A stretch of DNA of 36,225 bases from Akkermansiaceae bacterium (GCA_903908495.1 CAIVSK010000147.1:1-36225); one strand, 5' to 3'; shown: positions 11,333 to 20,005, numbered from the stretch's first letter. The notes: a model not told the origin generated them from the letters alone. Translations and numbers: made by a program.

Positions 11333-12943
11333 TCACATTTTGCTGCCGAGGAGGTTGCCGTAGCCGACCACGAATGTGGACGCCACCAGCACTGCCAGAC
11401 CGAGGAACAACAGTCGCTTGGCCTTGGGGCTCGCGCCTTTCCATTCGTGAAGCGCCAGGCCCCAGATGGAGCTGAAGATGATGATGGAGGCCATGTGCAA
11501 CGTCCAACTTGAGAACTTGTATTGGCCCATCTGGGTTTCGCCCATCGAGTAGAAGAAGAATTGGAAATACCAGGTGATCCCGGCCAGCGCCGAGAAGATA
11601 TAGTTGCCGAGCAGTGGCACCCGCGTGGCGTCGTGGCGGCCGTCGAACTTGGCGCCACCGGCCGGTGCGCCTTCGCCACCCGCGGCTGCAGCATGAAAGT
11701 GCGGCGACTGCTCACCGGGCTTGGATGTGAAATATTGATAGCCCGTCTTGTTGCGCCAGTTGAGCAGGATGCACCAGATGAAGTTGGTGGTGAAGCCACC
11801 TAGCAAAACAACGATGAGCACCGGCAACCCGGTCCACAGGCTGTGCTTGCCATGGATGGCGATGAGGTCCGCACCGGCTTCCGATACCGCCAGCGCGGTT
11901 TCCTTTTCTGCCAGAGTGGACATTTCCTGGACGATTTTGAGTTTCTTGGCATCCACGGAAATAGCGGCCAGACGCTTGCCATAGGCCGTCACCCGCGCGC
12001 CGAGCGGCGAAGTGTCGCCCGCCACCGCCGCTGCCAGTGCCTCCACCTTGGCCTGGGCCTTGGGGAGTTCGGCTTGCAGCTTGGTCAATTGCACATCGTC
12101 CGCGGCAACCTTGGCATCCTTCAACTCGCCGATCTTGCGCTGGACCACATATGGCTCCTCGATGAGCTTCGTCAGCCCGGCCAGATTGCGGTCTTTCTCC
12201 GCCAACAGAGCCGTCGACGGACTCAGCGCGGCCAACATCGCCGTGACCTCAGCGTCCGCCGGTTGGTTCGTCCGCTGCACGATCTTGCCTTCCTTGGCGG
12301 CCGAATTGACCATGTCCACCTTGAGAGTGGTCTCGCGGATGAAGTCTCCGGCACTCAAACCGAAGGCGAAACAAGCACTCATGATGCCGGAAAAGGTGGC
12401 GACGAGAATGCCCTTTTTGAAATTGAACTCCTTGACGGTCTCGAGTTTGTCTTCCTCGGACATTTCAGCCTCCTTGGTGTGGCCGGCCACTGCGGTGATG
12501 ATGATGCCCAGCACGCACACCCCCAACCCGGCCAGCACCCAGTTGCCATTGAGCGGAGCGATCAATTTGGCATGAAACTCACCCTTGAACAGCGGCGGAA
12601 TCAGCGTGCCAAACACCGTGCAATACCCCAACGCCACCGCCATTCCCAGCGACATGCCCAGGTACCGCATCGTCAGCCCGAAGGTCAGCCCGCCAAAGCC
12701 CCACAACAGGCCAAACAAATAGGTGTAAAACCACACGTGTCCCGGGGTTTCCTTGAGCACCGTGAACACGTCGGTGGTGTTGAGCAGGGCGAAAAACCAC
12801 GGTGCGATGAGCCACGAGAAGAACCCGCCGACGAGCCAGTAGGTTTCCCAGGACCAGCGTTTGACGCCTTTGTAAGGCACGTAGAAACTACCGGAGGCGA
12901 GGCCTCCGAGCCAATGAAAGAAAACACCAAGGATCGGATTCAT
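11333..12943 (-). CDS. rhaT: RhaT-like L-rhamnose/proton symporter with a large inserted domain
   Basis: The inner-membrane protein probably imports L-rhamnose with protons. Its two halves match the ten-helix RhaT fold: an N-terminal half (about residues 1-200, beginning with [20 protein letters not shown]) and a C-terminal half (about 370-536). The protein has 536 residues, against about 344 in the E. coli protein as I recall it. The excess is mostly a hydrophilic insert at about 205-365 (nucleotides 11849-12331) between two membrane segments, rich in Lys, Glu and Ala and probably coiled-coil. A second, shorter loop rich in Gly and Ala follows at about 405-440. It is the first gene of the operon with rhaA. 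Confidence 0.88.
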   Translation of the reverse strand: MNPILGVFFHWLGGLASGSFYVPYKGVKRWSWETYWLVGGFFSWLIAPWFFALLNTTDVFTVLKETPGHVWFYTYLFGLLWGFGGLTFGLTMRYLGMSLGMAVALGYCTVFGTLIPPLFKGEFHAKLIAPLNGNWVLAGLGVCVLGIIITAVAGHTKEAEMSEEDKLETVKEFNFKKGILVATFSGIMSACFAFGLSAGDFIRETTLKVDMVNSAAKEGKIVQRTNQPADAEVTAMLAALSPSTALLAEKDRNLAGLTKLIEEPYVVQRKIGELKDAKVAADDVQLTKLQAELPKAQAKVEALAAAVAGDTSPLGARVTAYGKRLAAISVDAKKLKIVQEMSTLAEKETALAVSEAGADLIAIHGKHSLWTGLPVLIVVLLGGFTTNFIWCILLNWRNKTGYQYFTSKPGEQSPHFHAAAAGGEGAPAGGAKFDGRHDATRVPLLGNYIFSALAGITWYFQFFFYSMGETQMGQYKFSSWTLHMASIIIFSSIWGLALHEWKGASPKAKRLLFLGLAVLVASTFVVGYGNLLGSKM

Positions 12944-13025
12944 GTGAAGCGGGTTGTGTGGGTTGCTGCTCGACTGCGCTTGCCCATGGCCGCACGCCCA
13001 ACGGCGCGGACGACTCCATCTGCAA

Positions 13026-13067
13026 GAACTTGAACTTGTTGTAGCCAGCCAGCGGTCCTTTGGCTAC
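13026..13067. promoter_or_regulatory. Candidate operator region between rhaT and the AraC-type gene
   Basis: The 202-base divergent gap holds a perfect tandem GAACTT (13026-13037) and, next to it, a perfect 7-base inverted repeat GTAGCCA / TGGCTAC (13041-13047 and 13061-13067) with 13 bases between arms. AraC-family activators usually sit next to the operon they control and bind direct repeats in the shared gap. Function here is inferred from position only. Confidence 0.4.
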
Positions 13068-13145
13068 TTTTGCTTTGCCAAACTTTGCGACAGCCCGTCC
13101 CCATAACCATCGCGCAAAATCGCTCATTTCACCCCGCCATCCGCC

Positions 13146-14066
13146 ATGCCAACGCAAACTTCGCGCCAAGCGCCCCGCAATTTCGCCCGCTACCTGCCGA
13201 TCGACGACGCGCTGTTTGCCAGTCCGGTATTTCTGACCAGTGCCGGCCGCACCACCATTCCACCCGGTGCCGCCTATCCGCCGCCGGGCCACCCCGACCT
13301 CTATCAGTTCAAGTGGCGCGAAGGCCGCGTCCTGCCCGAGTTCTCGCTGCTGTGGGTCGAGGCCGGCGCCGGTGTCTGGGAAACCCAGCGCGGCGCGTTC
13401 CCGATTAGGGCCGGCCAAATCGGCCAGGTGCTCTCCGGCCAGTGGCACCGCTACCGGCCCGACCCCGCCAGCGGCTGGACCGAATGTTGGGTGCAGTTCA
13501 ACGGCCGCCTCGCCCACGAACTGGAAGCCAGCGGGTATTTCTCCACCACCAGCCCCGTCTCCACACCCGCCAATCCACGACTCTTCGCCCGCCAGTTCCT
13601 GGCATTCCTGCGCGATATCGCCGCGCCGGATTTCACCAACTCCACCGCCCACGGCCTGCGCTTGCTCGGATTGTTAGGCGCGCTGCAGGATACCGCCCAA
13701 GCCAGCGTCGCGGTGCCGCGCAGTTTGATAGAAAAAGCCCGCCAGCACATCTGGAGCCACAGCCACCGCCAATTGAACGTCAGCGAGGTGGCCGAGCACC
13801 TCCAGGTGAGCCGCCGCACTCTGGAGCGCGAGTTCAGCGCCGCGGGCCTGCCTGGCGTGTTAGAGGAAATCACCCGCTGCCGCCTCAACCGGGCCGAGCG
13901 CCTGTTGCGCGAAACCCAGCTGCCGATCCAACACATCGTGAGTCTATCCGGCTTCGGCACCGCCGAGCAAATGCGCCTCCAGTTCCACGCCCGCCACCGC
14001 CTCAGCCCGTCGCAATTCCGCGCCTCCCTCGCCCAGGGCCGCGCCCCGGAACCGCCCCGCCCGTGA
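13146..14066 (+). CDS. AraC/XylS-family transcriptional regulator, probably of the rhamnose operon
   Basis: This 306-residue protein has an N-terminal cupin-like effector domain (about 30-150; the metal-cupin-like stretch GQWHRYRPDP is visible) and a C-terminal double helix-turn-helix (about 195-295). The latter includes LNVSEVAEHLQVSRRTLEREF and the second-helix motif FGTAEQMRLQFHARHRLSPSQFR, which is the AraC signature region. It is divergent from rhaT with 202 bases between them, the typical place for a sugar-responsive activator. L-rhamnose as effector is inferred from this neighbourhood. The start ATG at 13146 has no clear Shine-Dalgarno sequence. Confidence 0.9.
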   Translation: MPTQTSRQAPRNFARYLPIDDALFASPVFLTSAGRTTIPPGAAYPPPGHPDLYQFKWREGRVLPEFSLLWVEAGAGVWETQRGAFPIRAGQIGQVLSGQWHRYRPDPASGWTECWVQFNGRLAHELEASGYFSTTSPVSTPANPRLFARQFLAFLRDIAAPDFTNSTAHGLRLLGLLGALQDTAQASVAVPRSLIEKARQHIWSHSHRQLNVSEVAEHLQVSRRTLEREFSAAGLPGVLEEITRCRLNRAERLLRETQLPIQHIVSLSGFGTAEQMRLQFHARHRLSPSQFRASLAQGRAPEPPRP

Positions 14067-14209
14067 GCCGTCCGTTTAGCGCTTCTTGAAAGCGCCCCGA
14101 GTTGGCTTAGGCTCGTGGTCTCCTTTGCATCCGCAGCCGAGAATGTTAGAAGCCTGTTCAAATTGGTTGACGCGTTGTTGCAAGTCCGCCTATCAGTGCT
14201 GTACTCTCA

Positions 14210-14719
14210 ATGAAAGCAAGCCACCTCGCGTTCGCCGTCGTCATGGCCTTCAAGGCTCACCTCGCTGAATACCGGGCAAAGTATCCCGAGCCGCGCGTCG
14301 TCTTCGTCGGGGCGACGGTTTACCGATCAAAAAACGCCGCGCCGCGGACGCTGGTCAGATACTGGTATGGGGCAAACGCCGAACCTGTCACATTCTGGTC
14401 AACCGCCGATTTCGCGCTCATGTCGGGAATTCTCTCATTTGTTGGCACCGACGGCCATACCCGCAGCCTGTTCATGATGTGGGGCAACGTGGACATCGAG
14501 CGCACCGCCGCCCGCTATGCCTCAATAGGCCGCGAATACCATGCCCCGGTCATCCCGGATTTTCCCAAGGGACCGGCCACCTTCTCGTTTGTTGGCAATC
14601 AGCCACCCGCAGGCGTGCTCGTGCCCATTCAGTGGGAAGGCGAAATTGCCATATACAAACCTTGGCCAACGGGCCAGCATCAACCGCAACGCCAATGGAG
14701 ATGTTCAACCGTAAGATAA
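14210..14719 (+). CDS. Hypothetical protein
   Basis: I do not recognise this 169-residue protein. It starts MKASHLAFAVVMAFKAHL, which could be a weak hydrophobic leader, but a second ATG at 14243 would give a soluble protein beginning MAFKAHLAEYRAKYPEPR. The middle is rich in aromatic residues (VRYWYGANAEPVTFW, SLFMMWGN). No domain or catalytic motif stands out. Its 3' end overlaps the next gene by 25 bases (or 19 if the second ATG of that gene is used), so the two are probably co-translated. Confidence 0.6.
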   Translation: MKASHLAFAVVMAFKAHLAEYRAKYPEPRVVFVGATVYRSKNAAPRTLVRYWYGANAEPVTFWSTADFALMSGILSFVGTDGHTRSLFMMWGNVDIERTAARYASIGREYHAPVIPDFPKGPATFSFVGNQPPAGVLVPIQWEGEIAIYKPWPTGQHQPQRQWRCSTVR

Positions 14720-15837
14720 TCCCGATTTATAGCGTCCTTGGAGATTTGCTGTTTGTGGCGGCACTTTCTTGGTTATTCGTAGCCACATCCTCCGCTACAA
14801 CGCTACATCCCGAGGGCGGGAATGGGAAGGGAATCCTCGTCACAATGAAGTTGCCATGGACAACGCTCATGGAAGGAGAGAGTATCCAGTATGAATACAT
14901 TCTTGAAAATATTTCTGATAGATCGATTCCAGTAGCGTTTCCTTCTGCGAATATCAATTTCGGATGGCCCATAGGTGGGCAGCCTTATTTAGAGGGTAAA
15001 TATAGCACTCCAGCGATAGAACCAGGAAATCTCAACATCCATAACTCCAAATGGCCCCCGACCGGTTTAGATAGTCAGGGCATAGAGGCGTGGGGCGAAC
15101 TGCCCGCCGGCAGCCAGATCACTTGGAATCAAAGCCGTCTTCCTGCCATGGACTTTGGCGTCTATGCCACCGGTCTTCTGGAAGCGGTGCAGGCCCATTG
15201 GCTGATCGGTGCTGACCACTGGATTTCCTCCGAGCCTGTCCCTGTAAAAGCAGTGAGCGTTTCATCGTCGGACCGCAAAATGGTCTTTGAGGCCAAATGG
15301 TCGTCCTATGGATGGGGGAAGGACAGTTGTTGGGGGACGGCCTACACTATTGCGATTGAAGGGAGGCTCTTTTTGTTCTGGGATAATATGCGCGTAATCG
15401 AAGTCAGTCCAGACGACCTCTTCGAACATCGAATTGACAAGGACAGCACGAACATGGAAATCATTATCACAGGGCCGTCCGGCCCACGGAGGGTGTATTT
15501 CCACCTGAGAGAGGGGCTAACGCGCGGCGTGCCTTGGCCGATTGGTCCAGTATCTCTCTTTTACCCAAAACCCGAGCCTATTCCACCCGCCGAGCTTGAC
15601 ACCCTGCGCAAAGCGGTCTTTCCGACGGCCGACACCCCGACCTCTGGCGGGCGTCCAGACAAGAAGTCCGGCCCCGGAACGCATTCTGGAGACAGCCCTG
15701 CGGGCGTGCCGAACGATGGCAATGGCCTGTGGTTTTGGACAGTGGTCAGCTTGCTGATCCTAATGGTTTCCATGGTGTTTGTCGTGCTGCGGAAGCTCCG
15801 ACAACGACGGGCCCAGGATAAGCCGGTGATTCGCTGA
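14695..15837 (+). CDS. Exported, C-terminally membrane-anchored protein of unknown function
   Basis: The 380-residue product begins with a signal sequence (about residues 8-36, hydrophobic, ending SSATT). A long extracytoplasmic part follows with beta-sandwich character (LVTMKLPWTTLMEGESIQYEY suggests an Ig-like or CARDB-like fold). After a Pro/Gly/Ser linker (about 310-342) comes one membrane helix (about 345-366) and a basic tail LRKLRQRR, so it should be a type I bitopic protein. I chose the ATG at 14695 because the frame upstream, although open to 14479, runs through the preceding gene. The base composition is clearly more AT-rich than the neighbours, hinting at recent acquisition. Function unknown. 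Confidence 0.7.
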   Translation: MEMFNRKIIPIYSVLGDLLFVAALSWLFVATSSATTLHPEGGNGKGILVTMKLPWTTLMEGESIQYEYILENISDRSIPVAFPSANINFGWPIGGQPYLEGKYSTPAIEPGNLNIHNSKWPPTGLDSQGIEAWGELPAGSQITWNQSRLPAMDFGVYATGLLEAVQAHWLIGADHWISSEPVPVKAVSVSSSDRKMVFEAKWSSYGWGKDSCWGTAYTIAIEGRLFLFWDNMRVIEVSPDDLFEHRIDKDSTNMEIIITGPSGPRRVYFHLREGLTRGVPWPIGPVSLFYPKPEPIPPAELDTLRKAVFPTADTPTSGGRPDKKSGPGTHSGDSPAGVPNDGNGLWFWTVVSLLILMVSMVFVVLRKLRQRRAQDKPVIR

Positions 15838-16042
15838 CTGCATTATGCTACACCTGACTGCCTGCTAGATGCTCTGGCATGGACCGGCAGCCACGTGCAA
15901 TGAGATGTCTCGGAGCCGCTTGAGTTCTAGCGAAAATGGCGACAAAAACGAGCGTTTGAACGCGTCGTAACCCGTTGATTGTGGAAAGGAAATCTATTAA
16001 GCGTGGTGACAAAGTCCCCGGGTCTCCCCACCCTCATACAAA

Positions 16043-16663
16043 TCATGGGTTCAGGCGGATTGGCTCTTCGTAGAGATCGCCCAATCTTGCCGCTTCCCGT
16101 TCGATGCTGTGGTCGGTCCCCGGAGGCCGCGACACCACCGCGGCCTTGAGCACGCCGACGTAGGGAAGATTGCGATACTTTCCCATGTAGTCCAAGCCGT
16201 AGCCGACCACAAACTCGTCGCCGATTTCAAAGCCGACGTAGTCCGCGTTGACCGGCGCGGCCCGCGCCTTGTCCTTGGCCAGCAGCACGCCGGTGTGCAC
16301 GGCGGCGGCGCCCTCGTCACGCAGTCGCGCGATGACCGCATGCAGGGTGCGGCCGGTATCGAGGATATCATCTAGCAAAAGAACGTGGCGGCCCCGCACC
16401 TTGGGAAAATGGCGGTCGAGGAAATCGACCTTGCCGGAGCTTTCGGTGCCGCCGTGGTAACTGGCGACGTTGAGGCACTCGATTTCGATGGGGCGTGCGA
16501 CCCGCCGCAGCAGATCCGCCGCAAACACCAGGGCTCCCTTCAGCAGGATGATGACCACCAGCGTGCCCTCCGGAAAATCCCGCTCGATGGCCCCGGCCAT
16601 CGCGTCCAAGCGCTTTTCAATCACCGCCTCGTCGATCAACACCCGTTCTATGTCATTGCGCAT
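16043..16663 (-). CDS. hpt: Hypoxanthine phosphoribosyltransferase
   Basis: This enzyme joins hypoxanthine or guanine to PRPP to give IMP or GMP in purine salvage. The 206-residue protein carries the PRPP-binding loop VLLLDDILDTGRT (94-106), the early LKGALVFAADL segment, the flexible-loop SYHGGTESSG (69-77) and the purine-contact region YVGFEIGDEFVVGYGLDY. The ATG at 16663 matches the normal family start; an upstream in-frame ATG at 16699 adds a non-conserved leader. It lies 66 bases behind the FtsB/DivIC-like gene on the same strand. Confidence 0.95.
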   Translation of the reverse strand: MRNDIERVLIDEAVIEKRLDAMAGAIERDFPEGTLVVIILLKGALVFAADLLRRVARPIEIECLNVASYHGGTESSGKVDFLDRHFPKVRGRHVLLLDDILDTGRTLHAVIARLRDEGAAAVHTGVLLAKDKARAAPVNADYVGFEIGDEFVVGYGLDYMGKYRNLPYVGVLKAAVVSRPPGTDHSIEREAARLGDLYEEPIRLNP

Positions 16664-16729
16664 GGCTCTCACTCTGAGCAGGCCCGCCGCAGCCGCCAAG
16701 CCTCAATCCGCGGGCTTCACGCCCCGCCG

Positions 16730-17071
16730 TCACTCGGCTTTGCGGAACTTCAGGACCCGTTCACCTTCGCGGTAATAATTCAACCGGTCCCTCGCGTGAA
16801 TCTCCAAAAATGCCGGATCCTCGCGCAACGCCCGGTGCTCGATCTCGGCGGATTCGCGCTCGGCGAGCACTTCGCGCTCCCGCGCCTTGGCCGTTAGCAA
16901 GTCGTTGTCCAACTCCGCCAACCGGCGCTTTTGCGGCACCGCCGTGGCCATCACCACAAACCCCACCGCCATGCACAGCACCACAAAAACCACGTGCCCC
17001 GCCCCTTGGATCACCCGCGTGCGGACCTCCAGTCGTCTCACTCTCTCAATCGCCAGCGTTCGTCGTGCCAT
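16730..17071 (-). CDS. FtsB/DivIC-like septum formation initiator
   Basis: The 113-residue protein has the layout of FtsB/DivIC division proteins: a short cytoplasmic start, one membrane helix (about 23-45), a heptad-rich coiled coil (about 48-82) and the short conserved tail ARDRLNYYREGERVLKF. Such proteins bridge FtsL and FtsQ at the division site. The ATG at 17071 is preferred; an in-frame ATG at 17113 would add 14 residues. It is followed by hpt on the same strand. In many bacteria ftsB-like genes lie near other housekeeping genes, so this context is ordinary. Confidence 0.85.
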   Translation of the reverse strand: MARRTLAIERVRRLEVRTRVIQGAGHVVFVVLCMAVGFVVMATAVPQKRRLAELDNDLLTAKAREREVLAERESAEIEHRALREDPAFLEIHARDRLNYYREGERVLKFRKAE

Positions 17072-17162
17072 CTGCTCTGCCCATTGAAAAGCGGAAAATC
17101 GGCCGATTGTCAAGAAAACTTAGAGATCTTGGAGAAGAAGGCCGTCGCGGAATTCCGCTCCC

Positions 17163-17648
17163 CTCCCCGGCGGCCAGCAACAGCGCGTCAGCATCGCCCG
17201 CGCCCTGATGAACGGCGTTCCGATTATCCTCGCCGATGAGCCGACCGGCGCGCTCGACAGCAAAGGCGGCAAGGAAGTCATGGCCATTCTGGAAAATCTC
17301 CACGCACAAGGCCACACCATCATTTTGGTCATCATGCTCGTTTCAGTCACCGAGCTCACCCGCGAAATCGGTATCCGCATGGCCATCGGCGCGCGCAGCT
17401 TCGACGTGATGTTCCAATTCCTCACCGAGGCGGTGATGGTGTGCTTTATCGGCGGCCTCGCCGGCGTGGTCGTCGGCTTGGGCGGCGGCCTCGCCACTTC
17501 CGCCATCGCCGGCTAGAGGGTCATTTTCACCGTCGCGCCCGTGGTCATCGCCTTCGGCTGCGCTTTCCTAACAGGCATCGTGTTCGGCTACCTGCCGGCG
17601 CGCAAAGCCGCGCAGCTCGACCCGATCGAGGCGCTGGCGCGAGATTGA
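17163..17648 (+). pseudogene. Remnant of a MacB-type ABC transporter (internal deletion and nonsense codon)
   Basis: This stretch carries two separate pieces of a MacB-like protein in one frame. The first (17163-17333) is the end of the ATPase domain: a signature-like [15 protein letters not shown], Walker [13 protein letters not shown], and the strand before the H-loop. The second (17334-17648) is the end of the permease: [21 protein letters not shown], one membrane helix, and the terminal [17 protein letters not shown]. The roughly 1 kb that should lie between them is missing, in frame. The N-terminal half of the ATPase (Walker A) is also absent; the frame meets a stop at 17121. A TAG at 17514 interrupts the permease where MacB proteins usually have a Trp (GW), as expected of a TGG to TAG change. 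It cannot make a working transporter. Confidence 0.9.
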
Positions 17649-17658
17649 GAGCCCCCGC

Positions 17659-18417
17659 CTAACGCAGCACCAGCCCCACCGGGCAGTGATCCGAGCCGTG
17701 GACATGGGGCAGGATTTCCGCCGCCTCCACCCGCTGGACAAACGCCGTGGAAACCCCGAAGTAATCGATTCTCCAACCGACGTTGCGCGGCCGCGCCCCG
17801 GCTCGATACGACCACCACGAATACGCATCCTTCACATCCGGGTGGAGATGGCGGAAGGTATCGACAAACCCGCTGTCCAGCAAGGTTGTGAAGCTGGCGC
17901 GCTCCTCGTCGGAAAACCCCGGGCTGAAGCGGTTTTCGCGCGGTCGGGCGATGTCGATTTCCTGATGGGCGACGTTGAGATCACCGCAAAACACCACCGG
18001 CTTGCGCAGGGCCAGCTTGCACAAATGCAAGCGGAACGCCTCGTCCCAGGCGAGCCGATAGGGCAGGCGCCGCAGGCCATCCTGGGCGTTGGGCGTGTAG
18101 ACATTCACCAGCATGAAGTCCGGATATTCCAGCGTCAGCACCCGGCCTTCGGTATCGTGCTCGTCGATGCCCATGCCGGAGGTCACCTCCAACGGTTTCT
18201 CGCGGGTGAACACCGCCACCCCCGAGTAGCCCGGCTTGGTGGCGGAATTCCAATACCCATGGTAGCCGCCCAGTTCCAATGGCAGGGGGACTTGTTCCGG
18301 CCGCGCCTTGGTCTCCTGCAAGCACATGATGTCTGGCATCTCTGCCGTCATGAACTCGCCAAAACCCTTGCCTAACACCGCCCGCAGGCCATTCACATTC
18401 CATGACAGCAATTTCAT
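17659..18417 (-). CDS. xth: Exodeoxyribonuclease III (AP endonuclease family)
   Basis: The 252-residue enzyme removes nucleotides from 3' ends and cuts DNA at abasic sites in base-excision repair. All family motifs are present: KLLSWNVNGLR at the start (N7), CLQETKA (E35), NVYTPNAQ, CGDLNVAH, GWRIDYF and the terminal SDHCPV with the catalytic Asp-His pair. The ATG at 18417 opens directly onto the first conserved strand. The frame is open upstream to 18636 but that part overlaps the next gene and has no family similarity. It ends 10 bases from the macB remnant, transcribed towards it. Confidence 0.96.
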   Translation of the reverse strand: MKLLSWNVNGLRAVLGKGFGEFMTAEMPDIMCLQETKARPEQVPLPLELGGYHGYWNSATKPGYSGVAVFTREKPLEVTSGMGIDEHDTEGRVLTLEYPDFMLVNVYTPNAQDGLRRLPYRLAWDEAFRLHLCKLALRKPVVFCGDLNVAHQEIDIARPRENRFSPGFSDEERASFTTLLDSGFVDTFRHLHPDVKDAYSWWSYRAGARPRNVGWRIDYFGVSTAFVQRVEAAEILPHVHGSDHCPVGLVLR

Positions 18418-18487
18418 CGCGGAGCGACCCTCGCCCGCGATTTGCGCCGTGGCAAGTCCGCTCTTTGGCACAGGCACAGGAGTCACC

Positions 18488-19486
18488 TCACGGCGCGAAC
18501 AAGACCTTGCCGGCACGGTCCGCGGCGGTGAGCCGGGCCAGCGCAGCGGGAAACGCGGCGAGTGGGTGAGTGGAATCCACCGGTTGGACCAGCGAGCCGG
18601 CGGCCACCCGCGCAGCCAAATCGGCGTAGACAGCACGCACTTCTGCGTCCGGGGCGTGTTCGATCCAACGCGTCACCCACAACCCGCGCAGTTGGATGTC
18701 GCGGAAAATGAGCAGGCCGTTAGGAACCGTCAGGGGACGCCGGGCCATCGCGCCAAAGGTGATGTGAGTGCCCCCCTCGCGCAGCAGGTTCATCAGACGC
18801 AGCGCGCTATCGCCGCCCACCGCATTGAAGGCGAGCGCCGCAGTGGCACCGCCGAGCGCGGCTTTGGCCGCCACCAGTCCGGCCTCATCATCCACCAACA
18901 CGACGTCGCCGCCGAGTAGCTGGAGCTCCTCCAACAATTCCGGCCGGCGCACCAGCGAGAGCGTGCGGATGCCCAGCTGGCGGGCGAGTTGGATCACACA
19001 GCGGCCGACGGCCGAGTTGCCGGCATTCTGGACGATCCACGCGCCAGCCTCGGGCTTGCCGAAGCCATGCAGCAAGCGCCAGGCGGTTGCCGGATTAACC
19101 TTGAGCATCGCCGCCTGCAACGGATCGATGGCGGACGGCAACTTGAACAAGGCGTCTGCCGCCACCAGTGTGTGGCTTGCCCAGGTGGCCGCGCGCCGCA
19201 GGAAAATGACCCGGTCGCCCGGCTGGTAGTCGGCCGCATCACTGAGCTCGACCACGCCGCAGCCCTCGACTCCGGGGGTCGCCGGTAGCTGCGGCTTGAC
19301 GCCGTAAGTGCCTTCGATGAAGTTGAGATCGGCTGGATTGACCGGCGCGGCGAGCATCCGCACCAGCACCTGGCCCGCGGCAGGCTGCGGCGGGCTGAAC
19401 GCTTCGAGCCGGAGTTTCTCCAGGGGCGCGCCGGTTTCCTCAATAATCAGCCTCTCCCCAACAAAAGTTGCATCAACATTTTCCAT
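18488..19486 (-). CDS. MDR-family reductase, trans-2-enoyl thioester reductase (MECR)-like
   Basis: The 332-residue protein is a zinc-free medium-chain dehydrogenase/reductase. The N-terminal GroES-like part holds APVNPADLNFIEGTYG and PGVEGCGVV. The nucleotide-binding fold has WIVQNAGNSAVGRCVIQLA, a form typical of the MECR/ETR1 branch, which reduces enoyl-CoA or enoyl-ACP with NADPH. This points to a role in fatty acid or other acyl metabolism, though quinone-reductase-like relatives share the fold. The ATG at 19486 is chosen because coding character begins there; an ATG at 19516 is also in frame. It is followed 70 bases later by xth on the same strand. Confidence 0.82.
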   Translation of the reverse strand: MENVDATFVGERLIIEETGAPLEKLRLEAFSPPQPAAGQVLVRMLAAPVNPADLNFIEGTYGVKPQLPATPGVEGCGVVELSDAADYQPGDRVIFLRRAATWASHTLVAADALFKLPSAIDPLQAAMLKVNPATAWRLLHGFGKPEAGAWIVQNAGNSAVGRCVIQLARQLGIRTLSLVRRPELLEELQLLGGDVVLVDDEAGLVAAKAALGGATAALAFNAVGGDSALRLMNLLREGGTHITFGAMARRPLTVPNGLLIFRDIQLRGLWVTRWIEHAPDAEVRAVYADLAARVAAGSLVQPVDSTHPLAAFPAALARLTAADRAGKVLFAP

Positions 19487-19552
19487 GACCGAAGCCTGCC
19501 AGAGCCAAGCTCGCATTCCAAGCGCGGATTGGAATTTCTATCCAGGCCGGGC

Positions 19553-20005
19553 TTATTCCCGCTGGCGAGTGTCCACGACGAGGGTCACCGGGCCGTCATT
19601 GACCAGCGCCACCTGCATATCGGCACCGAAACTGCCGCGGCCGATGGGTTTGCCGAGTTGCGCCTCCATGGCGCTGCAAAATGCTTCGTAGAGCGGTTCC
19701 GAATGAGCCGGTGCGGCGGCGCGGATGAAGGACGGGCGATTGCCCTTGTGAGTGGAGGCGTGGAGCGTGAACTGGCTCACGACGATCACACCGGCACCGG
19801 TTTCTGCCACGGAGAGGTTCATTTTCCCCTCGGCATCGGAGAAAATGCGCATCTTGGCGAGCTTCGGCGCGAGCCAGGCCACATCGCCCGCGTCATCCCG
19901 GTCCTCGACGCCCAGCAATACCAACAGGCCGCGGCCGATCACGGCGATTTGCCGCCCGTGGACGCTCACTGACGCTTCCAAAACCCGTTGAATCACCGCT
20001 CGCAT
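19553..20005 (-). CDS. dtd: D-aminoacyl-tRNA deacylase
   Basis: This 150-residue enzyme removes D-amino acids (and glycine from tRNA-Ala) wrongly loaded on tRNAs. The length is standard for the DTD family and both active-site motifs are clear: SQFTLHA (77-83), and NDGPVT (136-141), the cross-subunit Gly-Pro motif that excludes L-amino acids. The start MRAVIQRV at 20005 is the family's conserved N-terminus; longer readings upstream have no similarity. It is divergent from dnaB and 66 bases ahead of the enoyl reductase-like gene on the same strand. Confidence 0.96.
   Translation of the reverse strand: MRAVIQRVLEASVSVHGRQIAVIGRGLLVLLGVEDRDDAGDVAWLAPKLAKMRIFSDAEGKMNLSVAETGAGVIVVSQFTLHASTHKGNRPSFIRAAAPAHSEPLYEAFCSAMEAQLGKPIGRGSFGADMQVALVNDGPVTLVVDTRQRE

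Noticed and set aside
11843-13033. Long open frame on the plus strand opposite rhaT
   Set aside because: His/Arg/Gln-rich antisense of a clear membrane transporter; high GC keeps opposite frames open.
16109-16897. Plus-strand frames opposite hpt and the FtsB-like gene
   Set aside because: Antisense shadows of two clear genes.
17208-17516. A genuine small protein-coding gene of 102 codons
   Set aside because: It joins distant parts of MacB and the MacB reading continues past the stop, so a decayed transporter explains it better.
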